DNA of 64,000 nt from Moritella sp. F3 (GTDB lineage Bacteria; Pseudomonadota; Gammaproteobacteria; Enterobacterales; Moritellaceae). The position numbers and the translations under genes are program-made. The notes under the pieces are model-generated. The model did no database searches. It saw nothing but the letters and a program-made list of their open reading frames with translations, and was not told where the DNA came from. The stretch is taken from contig NZ_BLRL01000004.1 of NCBI RefSeq assembly GCF_015082335.1, positions 124,001 to 188,000 of the forward strand, given 5' to 3'. This document shows positions 9,209 through 16,519 of this stretch, piece after piece. Numbering within the stretch: position 1 is the first letter of the stretch; each line of letters opens with the position of its first letter.

Positions 9209-9481
9209 ATGAGTCAAAAACCGAATCTATCTATCGCTATGACTAACCTTATTACAGAAGTACGTGGCGTATTTCCGTTCTACGAACCTGAATCGAGTAT
9301 TTGTGGTGATTCTTGTGAAGGTTGTCCGAAGAAATTATTAGAATTAGTCGACTCTGAACTTTGTTATTGGGAAGACCAAGTCAAGCAAGGCACTGCGCCG
9401 ACTTTTGATGAATTAAACCGTGTTGGTAAATTGTGTAAAAATGTACGACGCGGCTTAAAACGCAATGGACTAGTTGATTAA
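9209..9481 (+). CDS. Small conserved-looking protein with CxxxCxxC motif
   Basis: A 90-residue soluble protein that I do not recognise by name. It has a compact Cys cluster, CGDSCEGCPKK (about 32-42), plus two further cysteines (CYWED and LCKN). The spacing could bind a metal or form disulfides, but there is no signal peptide, so a cytosolic metal site is more likely. The C-terminal third is basic (KLCKNVRRGLKRN). It is a single gene with its own leader and ends three bases from the stop of the convergent pilin gene. Confidence 0.75.
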   Translation: MSQKPNLSIAMTNLITEVRGVFPFYEPESSICGDSCEGCPKKLLELVDSELCYWEDQVKQGTAPTFDELNRVGKLCKNVRRGLKRNGLVD

Positions 9482-9483
9482 CG

Positions 9484-10059
9484 TTAACACTCATCAGTTA
9501 GCACTGTTATAACAGGGGGAAGTGGTGTTGTGGTTACGGGATTTTCGTAGCGAACTCGGCATTTAAAACGGCCACTTTTTTGGTCATAATTCTCGGTAAA
9601 GAAAATGTAAATATGATTCTGGGCTGTGGATTTATCGGTAAAAAAAGGCGCTGAATTACGATCTTTGTTTGCTGTATTTCTATCTGTTGAATCAATATCA
9701 AGCCACGCTTTGACTTGCGCATTGATAGCAATAAAACTATCTCGCCCGCGTACAGAAGGATAACCGTTATATAAAGGGACTGAGGTACCGTTAATATTAA
9801 TGGTACCGGCACCTATATTTTCACCTTTGAGCACTGCTCTAGAATATACAAGTTGTAACGCACTTCGCATTGAACCGTGGATAGATTCTAAATTCTTAGC
9901 TTTTGCATCTGTTCTTAGATTGATAAATTTAGGTACAGCTGTCGCTGCTAATATGCCAAGAACTACAATCACGATGACTAATTCAATTAGGGTAAAGCCG
10001 CTGTTTTTTGTATAGCTGTTTTTTGTATAGCTGTTATTTGTATGTGTATTTCTCGGCAT
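9484..10059 (-). CDS. Type IV pilin-like protein (MSHA/GspG class prepilin)
   Basis: A prepilin with the cleavage site G/FTLIELVIVIVVLGILAATAVP: Gly at -1, methylatable Phe at +1 and the Glu+5. The hydrophobic helix is followed by FINLRTDAKAKNL, as in MshA-like and GspG-like pilins, and a globular domain with a C-terminal Cys pair (KCRVRY and TDEC). The pre-leader is unusual: polar, about 21 residues and made of NSYTK repeats encoded by a 15-bp tandem repeat. ATG 10059 is preferred over an in-frame ATG 12 bp upstream because GGGA precedes it. No other pilus gene is nearby, so this is an orphan minor or alternative pilin dependent on a machinery elsewhere. Confidence 0.88.
   Translation of the reverse strand: MPRNTHTNNSYTKNSYTKNSGFTLIELVIVIVVLGILAATAVPKFINLRTDAKAKNLESIHGSMRSALQLVYSRAVLKGENIGAGTININGTSVPLYNGYPSVRGRDSFIAINAQVKAWLDIDSTDRNTANKDRNSAPFFTDKSTAQNHIYIFFTENYDQKSGRFKCRVRYENPVTTTPLPPVITVLTDEC
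10001..10045. repeat. 15-bp tandem repeat in the pilin leader
   Basis: Two exact copies of ctgttttttgtatag (10001-10015, 10016-10030) and a third decayed copy (10031-10045). On the minus strand these encode repeated NSYTK units of the prepilin leader. Because the unit is a multiple of three, copy-number changes keep the frame. Confidence 0.88.
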
Positions 10060-10279
10060 AAATCCCAACATTAATTATCTTATTGATAGGATTTATCTTA
10101 TTTCATTTCGCATGGACGACAAGGTAAATGTGACTGATTGTTTATAAATAATGCAATTCACCTGTAAATATAAAGTATGATATATATCTGTATTGTAGTT
10201 AGTTTCTTGTTAGCGTTAACAGCCTTTTGCGAGCTAATGTTCTAGCGATGTAGATTATACTTTTGTTGAAATAGCCATT

Positions 10280-10308
10280 CACCAAGATAGTGCCAAATCA
10301 TCTTGGTG
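10280..10308. repeat. Hairpin repeat, copy 1
   Basis: Nine-base stem caccaagat / atcttggtg with an 11-nt loop. Together with its flank (gaaatagccatt) it matches copy 2 at 11207-11235 in the same orientation (gaaatggacatt). No T-run follows on either strand, so it is not an ordinary terminator. The two copies bracket the gene at 10327-11064. Confidence 0.75.
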
Positions 10309-10326
10309 CTTAACTGCTTACATACC

Positions 10327-11064
10327 TCAGATATTACGTGGATATACAGTTGGCTTTACCTTACATTGTTTAACATGCTTTTTAGTCGAACGTTTCAGGC
10401 CTGCGCTATATTTAGCGACGTCTACAGTGACATTGATATGGTTGATAGAAACCTGCATATTGCCGGTGGTTTTATATGATGGGTCCTTGGGGATCGTTAA
10501 TGTGCTGAGTAACTCGTCTTTGCATTTAACGGCTTGTTTGTTTATATCTGCTTTTCGATATGCAATTCTCTTGGCTTTCTGCGCCTGTTCTTCTCTGTAT
10601 TGTTTGTCTATTTGCGCTTTGTTATCGGCTGATTTACTCGTTTCCTGAGCTTTCCTCTTGGCTGTATCCTGCTTTATTTTCTGTTCTTGTTGGATTTTCA
10701 GCGCTCGCTTTTTTTCTTGGTTTAGTGTTAATTCGCGGTCGTATTTTTTCTTTGCATCGCTGCGGAGGTCACATTTAAGCGGGGTATGATTACTCCATTT
10801 TCCGTGAACTTTGGTTGTGGTCATAAACATATATCCGTCACGCTGCTTATGCATACTTCTGATGGCTATATCGGCCTTGGCGGTAAGTTTACGGACTTGT
10901 TGAGGGAAGGTTTTATCTTGTTTGTAGCATGTTTTTACTTGGGCTTTCTGGGATGGTGTGAAGCCTTTTGCATACAGGAGTTCGCCAGCTTGAGCCTGTG
11001 TCGATAGGGTGAATATGAAGGCGATGATGGCAAGTATGAAGTTGGTTTTAGCGTTGAATTTCAT
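10327..11064 (-). CDS. Secreted Lys/Gln-rich protein of unknown function
   Basis: A 245-residue protein that I do not recognise. Residues 1-26 form a clear signal peptide ending TQAQA/GELLY. The mature part has an N-terminal region with two cysteines (VKTCYK, LKCDL), a strongly charged, probably coiled-coil middle (~110-175, rich in K, Q, E, R) and a C-terminal region with two more cysteines (AVKCKDEL and VKQCKVK). The layout, with a long helix joining two small Cys-paired domains, recalls periplasm-spanning proteins such as TolA, but I see no homology that proves it. It is flanked by two copies of a hairpin repeat in the same orientation and lies in an accessory stretch. Confidence 0.65.
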   Translation of the reverse strand: MKFNAKTNFILAIIAFIFTLSTQAQAGELLYAKGFTPSQKAQVKTCYKQDKTFPQQVRKLTAKADIAIRSMHKQRDGYMFMTTTKVHGKWSNHTPLKCDLRSDAKKKYDRELTLNQEKKRALKIQQEQKIKQDTAKRKAQETSKSADNKAQIDKQYREEQAQKAKRIAYRKADINKQAVKCKDELLSTLTIPKDPSYKTTGNMQVSINHINVTVDVAKYSAGLKRSTKKHVKQCKVKPTVYPRNI

Positions 11065-11492
11065 TTTTAAAAGTCTCTTTCAGGCACAATAAAGTTGGGA
11101 GGAGTGCCTTGTTATTATCAGGGCTTATTATGACAGACCAAATTCTGCAGTGTCATTAATTAAGAAAATAAAGGTTCGAGATTATATTTAGGCTGAAATG
11201 GACATTCACCAAAATGATGCAAAATCATCTTGGTGATATATGGGGAATTAAAGGGATAATACTGTAAGAAATACGGAGCTAACATGACATTTTAATCGGG
11301 GACAGTTTTGTTTTGCGTATTATAGTACTTATGTTTAACAACATAAAATACAACTGCTTATTTTAAAATAAACACTAAAAAAACTAAGTTTAAAATAATA
11401 CTTAATTTGGTTTCAATAATTTACCATATGTTATGACGACTACCAGTTAGGTGCTAGAATCTGTAAGCAATTAAACAACTCAGAGGCATATC
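11065..11492. other. Gene-free stretch with hairpin repeat copy 2
   Basis: 428 bp between the divergent secreted protein and lipoprotein genes. It contains the repeat at 11207-11235 and otherwise AT-rich sequence that must carry both promoters; I cannot assign -35/-10 boxes with confidence. No ORF of note. Confidence 0.5.
11207..11235. repeat. Hairpin repeat, copy 2
   Basis: Twelve-base stem caccaaaatgat / atcatcttggtg with one mismatch and a 5-nt gcaaa loop. Direct repeat of the element at 10280-10308, 927 bp away. Confidence 0.75.
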
Positions 11493-12344
11493 GTGCTAAT
11501 TAAATTACTGACTCCAGCCATACTAATTACTTTACTTTCTGGCTGCCAATCAACAAATACCTATCCACCTATTGAAAAGAAAATTATAGCCCCACCAAAC
11601 CTAAGTCAAGAACTAGAAGGGACGGAACATAAAGTATGGAAAGAAGCTTCGTATAAAAAGATTCGTAGCGAACTACAAGATGGTGAAATCATTATATTTA
11701 AAAATGTAGAAGCTAAACTTTACGGAAGTACTTACATTTATCTAGGCGACATTTATTCACTTGATGGGCAGATGCTGTTTGATAAGAAGTACAGCCTACA
11801 AGATGTTGGTGTCATCGGAATGAAGAAACATATCAACAAAAATATTAATAATGATGTGGTTAAGGTAACTAGAGGCGTTCGTTATCATGGGGATATTATA
11901 GCAAGCAATGGTTTTTCAGAGACTTATTGGAAAACTACAGGTGGAAAAAGTCCAACAGCCATACCAGTAAGAGATTACACATCATCTCTTACAAATAAGC
12001 ACGATGCAGCAAAAACTCATAATTACGGTTTACGTATGAATTGTTTCAAAGGAGATGTTTATGTTTCATTTTTGAACCGTGAAACTTACGCTGCAACTGG
12101 TGAAGATATTACTGTAACTGTATACGCTCCATATTTGAAAGGAAAAACATATCAATCTGAATCTGTAGGTCATACAGGGGTATCGTTAAAAGTAGATAAA
12201 TATATAGACCGTATTCTACTGGAAGATGATGCCATCAAACTACAAGCTTACAGTCATGCCAATAGAAAATTTGTTGAAGTCACTGCATATAACAATGGAC
12301 TAACGGAAGCTTATACACGTGTAAAAAATAATTGTGCATTATGA
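11493..12344 (+). CDS. Predicted lipoprotein of unknown function
   Basis: A 283-residue protein with a lipoprotein signal: hydrophobic helix then lipobox LLSGC (Cys18), followed by QSTN, which favours outer-membrane sorting. The start is GTG, chosen because CAGAGG sits seven bases upstream. The mature part is mostly beta-like with short polar loops and only two other cysteines (MNCFKGD, NNCAL). I do not recognise a family. It is a single gene in the accessory stretch, with composition AT-richer than the core genes around it, and it has no obvious functional partner next to it. Confidence 0.72.
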   Translation: MLIKLLTPAILITLLSGCQSTNTYPPIEKKIIAPPNLSQELEGTEHKVWKEASYKKIRSELQDGEIIIFKNVEAKLYGSTYIYLGDIYSLDGQMLFDKKYSLQDVGVIGMKKHINKNINNDVVKVTRGVRYHGDIIASNGFSETYWKTTGGKSPTAIPVRDYTSSLTNKHDAAKTHNYGLRMNCFKGDVYVSFLNRETYAATGEDITVTVYAPYLKGKTYQSESVGHTGVSLKVDKYIDRILLEDDAIKLQAYSHANRKFVEVTAYNNGLTEAYTRVKNNCAL

Positions 12345-12776
12345 TAATCATATTTTATTAAGCGTATATGAGGTGACATATCAATAAACCTGTAGTTCGC
12401 TATGTAAATATAGCGAACTAATTAACTCAATATCCATTCGGCATATTAGACGCTAAGCCCAACTAAACTTTACCTATTTAGGCTCTATTTAACATATTTT
12501 ATGTAACACGCATAACCAAAAGCATACTCACATAAGATCCCCACTCTAAAGCTTATTTACAGATGCTAACTTAGCTATAACAGACTAAAAATGATGAGAT
12601 AATTTTGCACTAAATTGGGGAATCAATGTTTCAGCAAAAATAAGCCTAGAACATCTATTTACCAAGTAACGCTAAGTTTAAACTTTAAGCTCAGAATACA
12701 AAGCCTTTGAGGGGTCCTAAGCTCCTTGTTAGCTTAGATCGTTTATAGTAGAGTGTGAAAATTTAAGGGTGCCATT
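12345..12776. other. Gene-free stretch with two hairpins
   Basis: 432 bp. A 10-bp stem agttcgctat / atagcgaact (12394-12419) lies shortly after the lipoprotein stop and may end its transcript, though the following T-run is poor. A smaller hairpin ctaagct / agcttag (12717-12737) lies just upstream of the next gene. No ORF that I would call a gene. Confidence 0.5.
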
Positions 12777-13571
12777 ATGTTTAACTCCAAGCTCGAGTTT
12801 CAACAATTCTACGATAATGCTGGCGATGTTTCGTTACTTTGTAACAAGAAGTCGCTAGCCAAACTAATCTCGTTAGATTTACACGAAATTGTTGAGCTTA
12901 CTTTAGAGAAGAGACCTAAGCTGATAAGAAAGTGGAAAGATATACTCCCACTATGTCAATTGGCATTATTACTAGGTAATAATCGTATAATTAACTCATT
13001 ACTAATTACCTTCCCAAAAGTAATGCTTGATGAAAGTATTACAAAAGAATGGTCTGAAGAATTAGCTTCTAGTATTTTAGATTTAAGCTTATCCGAATTA
13101 CATGAATTTACTTTTACGAACTTTGATAATGATGATACTTCGCCACTCATTTTCACAGTTAATGCTTTGAATGGAGCTCAAAAAGAAGATGATGCGACAG
13201 AACTAGTTTACCATTTGAATAATAAACTTACCCTGAATTCTAAGGTAAAACACCGACATATATTGTGTGACTTCCTAGCCCGAACCTCTTTGAATAAAGA
13301 GCAACTTTCTAAACTGATTTCTGGACGAACCAAACGCCAGTTCACTCATGTAACATTTTCTAGCTATTTCTTTGACTTTACAAATAAGAGTTTATTAGCT
13401 TATATCAAATGCCTATATGATATTTATAAACTTGAAGAGATAAATGTTCTACATACCGAGATCCATAAAATGCTTCGTGAGGAAGACCTAGATTATTCAA
13501 CCTTAGGAGAGTTCATGTTGAAAAAATTAATTGAAGCAACCCTCTTAGCCATAGATCACAGTGAAATATAG
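12777..13571 (+). CDS. Hypothetical alpha-helical protein
   Basis: A 264-residue soluble protein without signal peptide, TM segment or recognised motif. Leu/Ile-rich amphipathic segments alternate with short polar turns, and the part around 50-85 (ILPLCQLALLLGNNRIINSL) looks like a helical-repeat pair of the ankyrin or HEAT type. Composition is AT-rich and rich in Lys, Asn and Leu, typical of horizontally acquired genes. It is a single gene lying tail-to-tail with the HNH nuclease cluster that follows, so a link to that cluster is possible but not shown. Confidence 0.6.
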   Translation: MFNSKLEFQQFYDNAGDVSLLCNKKSLAKLISLDLHEIVELTLEKRPKLIRKWKDILPLCQLALLLGNNRIINSLLITFPKVMLDESITKEWSEELASSILDLSLSELHEFTFTNFDNDDTSPLIFTVNALNGAQKEDDATELVYHLNNKLTLNSKVKHRHILCDFLARTSLNKEQLSKLISGRTKRQFTHVTFSSYFFDFTNKSLLAYIKCLYDIYKLEEINVLHTEIHKMLREEDLDYSTLGEFMLKKLIEATLLAIDHSEI

Positions 13572-13682
13572 ATCACGCATTAATCGACCACCAACAACTA
13601 TAAATTATTAGATAAGCTGGTATCAAAGTTAAGCTACCTGCAGTGTTGCGACTCCCATATCGCAACCACATTTTTAAATTTA

Positions 13683-14291
13683 TTATAAACTGCTTTTAGC
13701 TTCTTTCTTATTTTTGAATACTTCCTTTTTAAGCTTATCAGGGTGCATTGCAGGTCTATGCCTATGTACCATAGCATGACAATTCGGACATAATGGTATC
13801 AAATCTTTTATAGGGTCAACCTGATACTCATCGTTTATTAATGAGATGTCATACACATGATGCACATGAATAAATCCTTTCCCTAATTCAGATCCATAGA
13901 AATCAGCAAAATCAAACGAGCATACATAGCACTGAATACCATGGTGCAGAATACTGTCATCCCTTGCATTTGAGTTACGCTCATAAACATTAACAAGCAC
14001 TTGTTTTACCATCCCTTCTTTGTGAAAAGAAGGCTCAACTTCGTCAGGGTGTAATTCAATGAAACCGAGAGCATTCTTTAACTTATATGTACCTGCTTCT
14101 ACTTTTAAAAAGGGTGATGATACGCCTTCTTTATTTATTGATTTTGTTATAATCGCATTTATTGTCAACTCAGGGGTTTTTCCTGCGGTAGTACACAACC
14201 CCCTAGTTAGAATAGTTTTAGTTAAATGCTTGTAATGAACAGGCTTCTGTAACTCTTGCATTACTAATAAAATGGCTTCCCTAAAAGTCAC
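13683..14291 (-). CDS. HNH endonuclease with N-terminal HARE-HTH-like domain
   Basis: A 202-residue predicted nuclease. Residues ~1-73 (TFREAILLVMQELQKPVHYK, then TGL-like and GTYKL elements) fit the HARE-HTH winged helix found in RpoE delta, ASXL proteins and some restriction endonucleases. Residues ~118-178 form an HNH domain: CYVC (Cys121/124), VHHV (His144/145), CPNCH (Cys168/171, His172) and His176. Start is GTG, supported by AAGGTGA five bases upstream. HARE-HTH with HNH has been proposed in the literature on the domain as a modified-DNA-recognising restriction architecture. It is the third nuclease gene of a same-strand series. Activity is inferred from intact motifs. Confidence 0.85.
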   Translation of the reverse strand: MTFREAILLVMQELQKPVHYKHLTKTILTRGLCTTAGKTPELTINAIITKSINKEGVSSPFLKVEAGTYKLKNALGFIELHPDEVEPSFHKEGMVKQVLVNVYERNSNARDDSILHHGIQCYVCSFDFADFYGSELGKGFIHVHHVYDISLINDEYQVDPIKDLIPLCPNCHAMVHRHRPAMHPDKLKKEVFKNKKEAKSSL

Positions 14292-14367
14292 GATGTCACC
14301 TTAATATTAAACCCCATACTACACATTCCAAATAACACCTTTCAAAATGTCATACCAAAGATGTAGT

Positions 14368-15186
14368 TCACGCGGAAATTAAACTACGCAATTTATCTAT
14401 GGTTATCCATGGCTTATAACGATGAATAACTCTATGACAATTTGCACACAAAAGAGCTAAATCATCTAGCTTAGTTTTAACTCCCACCTTAGTATCTGAA
14501 AGCGGATTTTTATGATGGCATTCGATATAATCTTTTCCTCTAATACCATATACATCAGTAAAATTGAAATGACAAACCTCGCAAGATAATGACCCATATA
14601 AATCTAACGCTAGCTCTTTTTTTCGGATAACGATGTCAGAATTTCTTTCTCTTCGTAAGTGTGTTTTATATACAAGCTGCCCTTCTTCAACCTCCATATC
14701 AGCAATTTCAGTTTGATTAAATATATTGGAATCATCTAGCATATTTGCTTCGATTGGAGAGCCTTTCTTAAGAAGAGAACTACGAACCGATTCAACAAAA
14801 CAACGTTCAAAAAATTCTAAACCAAAATTTATATTTTTATGTTGCTCTAATACTTTGAAATCATATCGATGTGGATAAATGTCATCACTCCAGACTTCAT
14901 CAGTACTTTCATAATAATTGCTTGTGACTTCACATTTAGAAAGAGACTTAATTACCCCAAACAGTTCTTCAGCAGGAACTCTCGGAAATCCATTTTTTTC
15001 GTTATTGCCGATAGCACCTTTCAATTTTTGTAAGTGTTGGACAAAAAAAACTATATCTCCTTTTTGGATATTTTTTATTCCAACTCCATTGAAGATACGT
15101 TTATGTCCCCAAATGCCTTTTTCAAAACCTATATTAAAGTTGCCTTCAGCCTTCTCTCCAACATATATAACCCAGCACTTCTTCAT
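14368..15186 (-). CDS. HNH endonuclease with N-terminal EVE/PUA-like domain
   Basis: A 272-residue predicted two-domain nuclease. Residues ~1-130 resemble an EVE/PUA-like fold: KCWVIYVGEKA opening strand, GDIVFFVQH, FGVIKSLSKCEV and the DDIYPHRYDF element typical of this fold, which in other proteins flips out and reads modified bases. Residues ~200-256 are an HNH domain with CEVC (Cys202/205), CHHK (His224/225), CANCH (Cys247/250, His251) and His255, close in sequence to the HNH domain of the next gene. Start ATG 15186 is preferred over a GTG 12 bp upstream. Likely role: cleaving DNA with modified bases (type IV-like restriction); this is inferred from architecture. Confidence 0.83.
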   Translation of the reverse strand: MKKCWVIYVGEKAEGNFNIGFEKGIWGHKRIFNGVGIKNIQKGDIVFFVQHLQKLKGAIGNNEKNGFPRVPAEELFGVIKSLSKCEVTSNYYESTDEVWSDDIYPHRYDFKVLEQHKNINFGLEFFERCFVESVRSSLLKKGSPIEANMLDDSNIFNQTEIADMEVEEGQLVYKTHLRRERNSDIVIRKKELALDLYGSLSCEVCHFNFTDVYGIRGKDYIECHHKNPLSDTKVGVKTKLDDLALLCANCHRVIHRYKPWITIDKLRSLISA

Positions 15187-15259
15187 ACAATAACTCACTA
15201 TTTTATTTAGAAATCAAAAAACTCCGATAGTATCCCTAATTAACAAGACCACTATACGG

Positions 15260-15409
15260 TCACTTAACTTCAGTTAAAGAACGACTAATCCGAGCGCCCT
15301 GATATTGCGCTTTAACTAAAATCGTAGCTTTGTATTGATTATCAGCTTGTACCACTACGTCTTGTGATACCCCATTGGGGAATTGAATTCGACCTTTAAA
15401 TGTTCTCAT
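15260..15409 (-). CDS. 49-residue small protein within the HNH cluster
   Basis: A short ORF beginning MRTFKGRIQFPNGVSQDVVV and ending RSLTEVK. It has a strong ribosome binding site, AAGGAAG about six bases upstream of the ATG, and fills the gap between two nuclease genes on the same strand (48 bp after one, 73 bp before the start of the next), so it is very likely translated. The sequence looks like a small beta-rich domain. I have a vague memory of similar small proteins beside mobile elements but cannot name a family. It could be an accessory or regulator of the cluster. Confidence 0.7.
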   Translation of the reverse strand: MRTFKGRIQFPNGVSQDVVVQADNQYKATILVKAQYQGARISRSLTEVK

Positions 15410-15457
15410 AATTCTTCCTTCATACTTGATAGCAATTCGTTTTATATGTTTTCAGGT

Positions 15458-16087
15458 TTATCCAAAATGTTTTTCACGATGACAGTTAGGACATAATGCT
15501 TCTGAGTTCTCCACAGAATCTTCGCCACACTCTGATAGAGGTGTAATATGATGAACCTCCAAATAGTGGCTCTTATTTGATTTCCGTAAAAATGGAGCAT
15601 TTGAATCACAACACTCACATACACCTTCTGCTCGGAGTAATACCTCAGCAACAACATCAGGGTTTCTATCATAAACCGTTACAGTTACCGTCAGCTTTCT
15701 AGGTTTTTTATCAGCTTTTCTTAGCCTTTCACGTCTTTTTTCATCACACCCTTTCAACGATAAAGCGGCTAAATTTACCAGCTCGTTATTCATATCTTGT
15801 AAGGTCAAAATACTTGTATTCTCGGAATCCCAATGGAACTGTATTGGCTTACAATTTCTATTGATTGTTAGCTCTTTGTACTCACTTTCGTTTTCTAGAA
15901 CAAATCGATAGGCTTGGTTTTTTATCTGTTCATCAACAGTTCTTTTAGGATTGTTGTGACTATCCTTTTTCTGTTGATAAGCTTCAGGGTAATTCAATAT
16001 CAGTTCATTAAGAATTGAATTACGATCATATTTTTTATTCGGGTTACCTTTCAAAAGGCTAAGGATTAACTCATTCGATATTGACAT
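15458..16087 (-). CDS. HNH endonuclease, third of cluster
   Basis: A 209-residue predicted nuclease. The N-terminal half (~1-110) has no domain that I recognise but is basic and helical in its first 60 residues, which would suit DNA binding. The C-terminal HNH domain has Cys157/Cys160, LEVHHITPL (His179/180), CPNCH (Cys199/202, His203) and His207, ending almost immediately after it. A Lys/Arg-rich linker (~117-131) precedes VYDRNPDVV, a segment similar to VYERNSNA in the HARE-HNH neighbour. GAGAGG lies five bases upstream of the ATG. It is the first gene of the series 16087 to 13683. Confidence 0.82.
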   Translation of the reverse strand: MSISNELILSLLKGNPNKKYDRNSILNELILNYPEAYQQKKDSHNNPKRTVDEQIKNQAYRFVLENESEYKELTINRNCKPIQFHWDSENTSILTLQDMNNELVNLAALSLKGCDEKRRERLRKADKKPRKLTVTVTVYDRNPDVVAEVLLRAEGVCECCDSNAPFLRKSNKSHYLEVHHITPLSECGEDSVENSEALCPNCHREKHFG

Positions 16088-16519
16088 TTTGCCTCTCTAA
16101 TTTTCATTGTAGGTTCCCAGTTTGACTAACGTTTTCGTAGTAGGACATTTCGACGTCCCAAATACATACTCTCTAGTCAACAATTAAAAAATACTTGTAT
16201 ACAACTGATTTTATTCGATTTTAAGTTTTCATGGAAGAAGTTCAGGACTTTTACCTGACAAACTGAGACTTAATGCTAGAAACAAATAATATCTTATAGA
16301 ATCATAATTTATTATTTCAAAAGGCGGCACTTTGGCGGCATAGGATGGGTCGTATTGGGTGCATATGGATAGGGCTACCGATTACAAAAAAATAACACTG
16401 TAATTACATACAGTATCGATTTGGGCTTCAACTCCCCCTGACCCTAATAACTCTTTCATAAGATCAAAAAAGCCAACAGTCATGTTGGCTTGTTTTGTTC
16501 TTAAATTCATAAGACACGA
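16088..16519. other. Gene-free stretch, possible edge of the accessory region
   Basis: 432 bp between the nuclease cluster and bcp. It holds the cluster's presumed promoter, a G-rich motif ggcggcactttggcggca (16323-16340) and, close to the bcp terminator, ttcaactccccctgaccc (16427-16444), which is reminiscent of the 3' end of tmRNA/tRNA genes used as integration sites. The minus strand is open for about 55 codons across the G-rich motif but has no start or family that I recognise. Confidence 0.4.
16465..16490 (-). terminator. Terminator of bcp
   Basis: Eight-base stem agccaaca / tgttggct with a 4-nt loop; on the minus strand it is followed by a T6 run. It lies 30 bp after the bcp stop codon. 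Confidence 0.88.

Noticed and set aside
11333..11456. Integron attC-like pair (gtttaac ... gttaggt) in front of the lipoprotein gene
   Set aside because: The two ends are not complementary to each other and the AT-rich sequence between them shows no attC dyad; no integrase gene is present.
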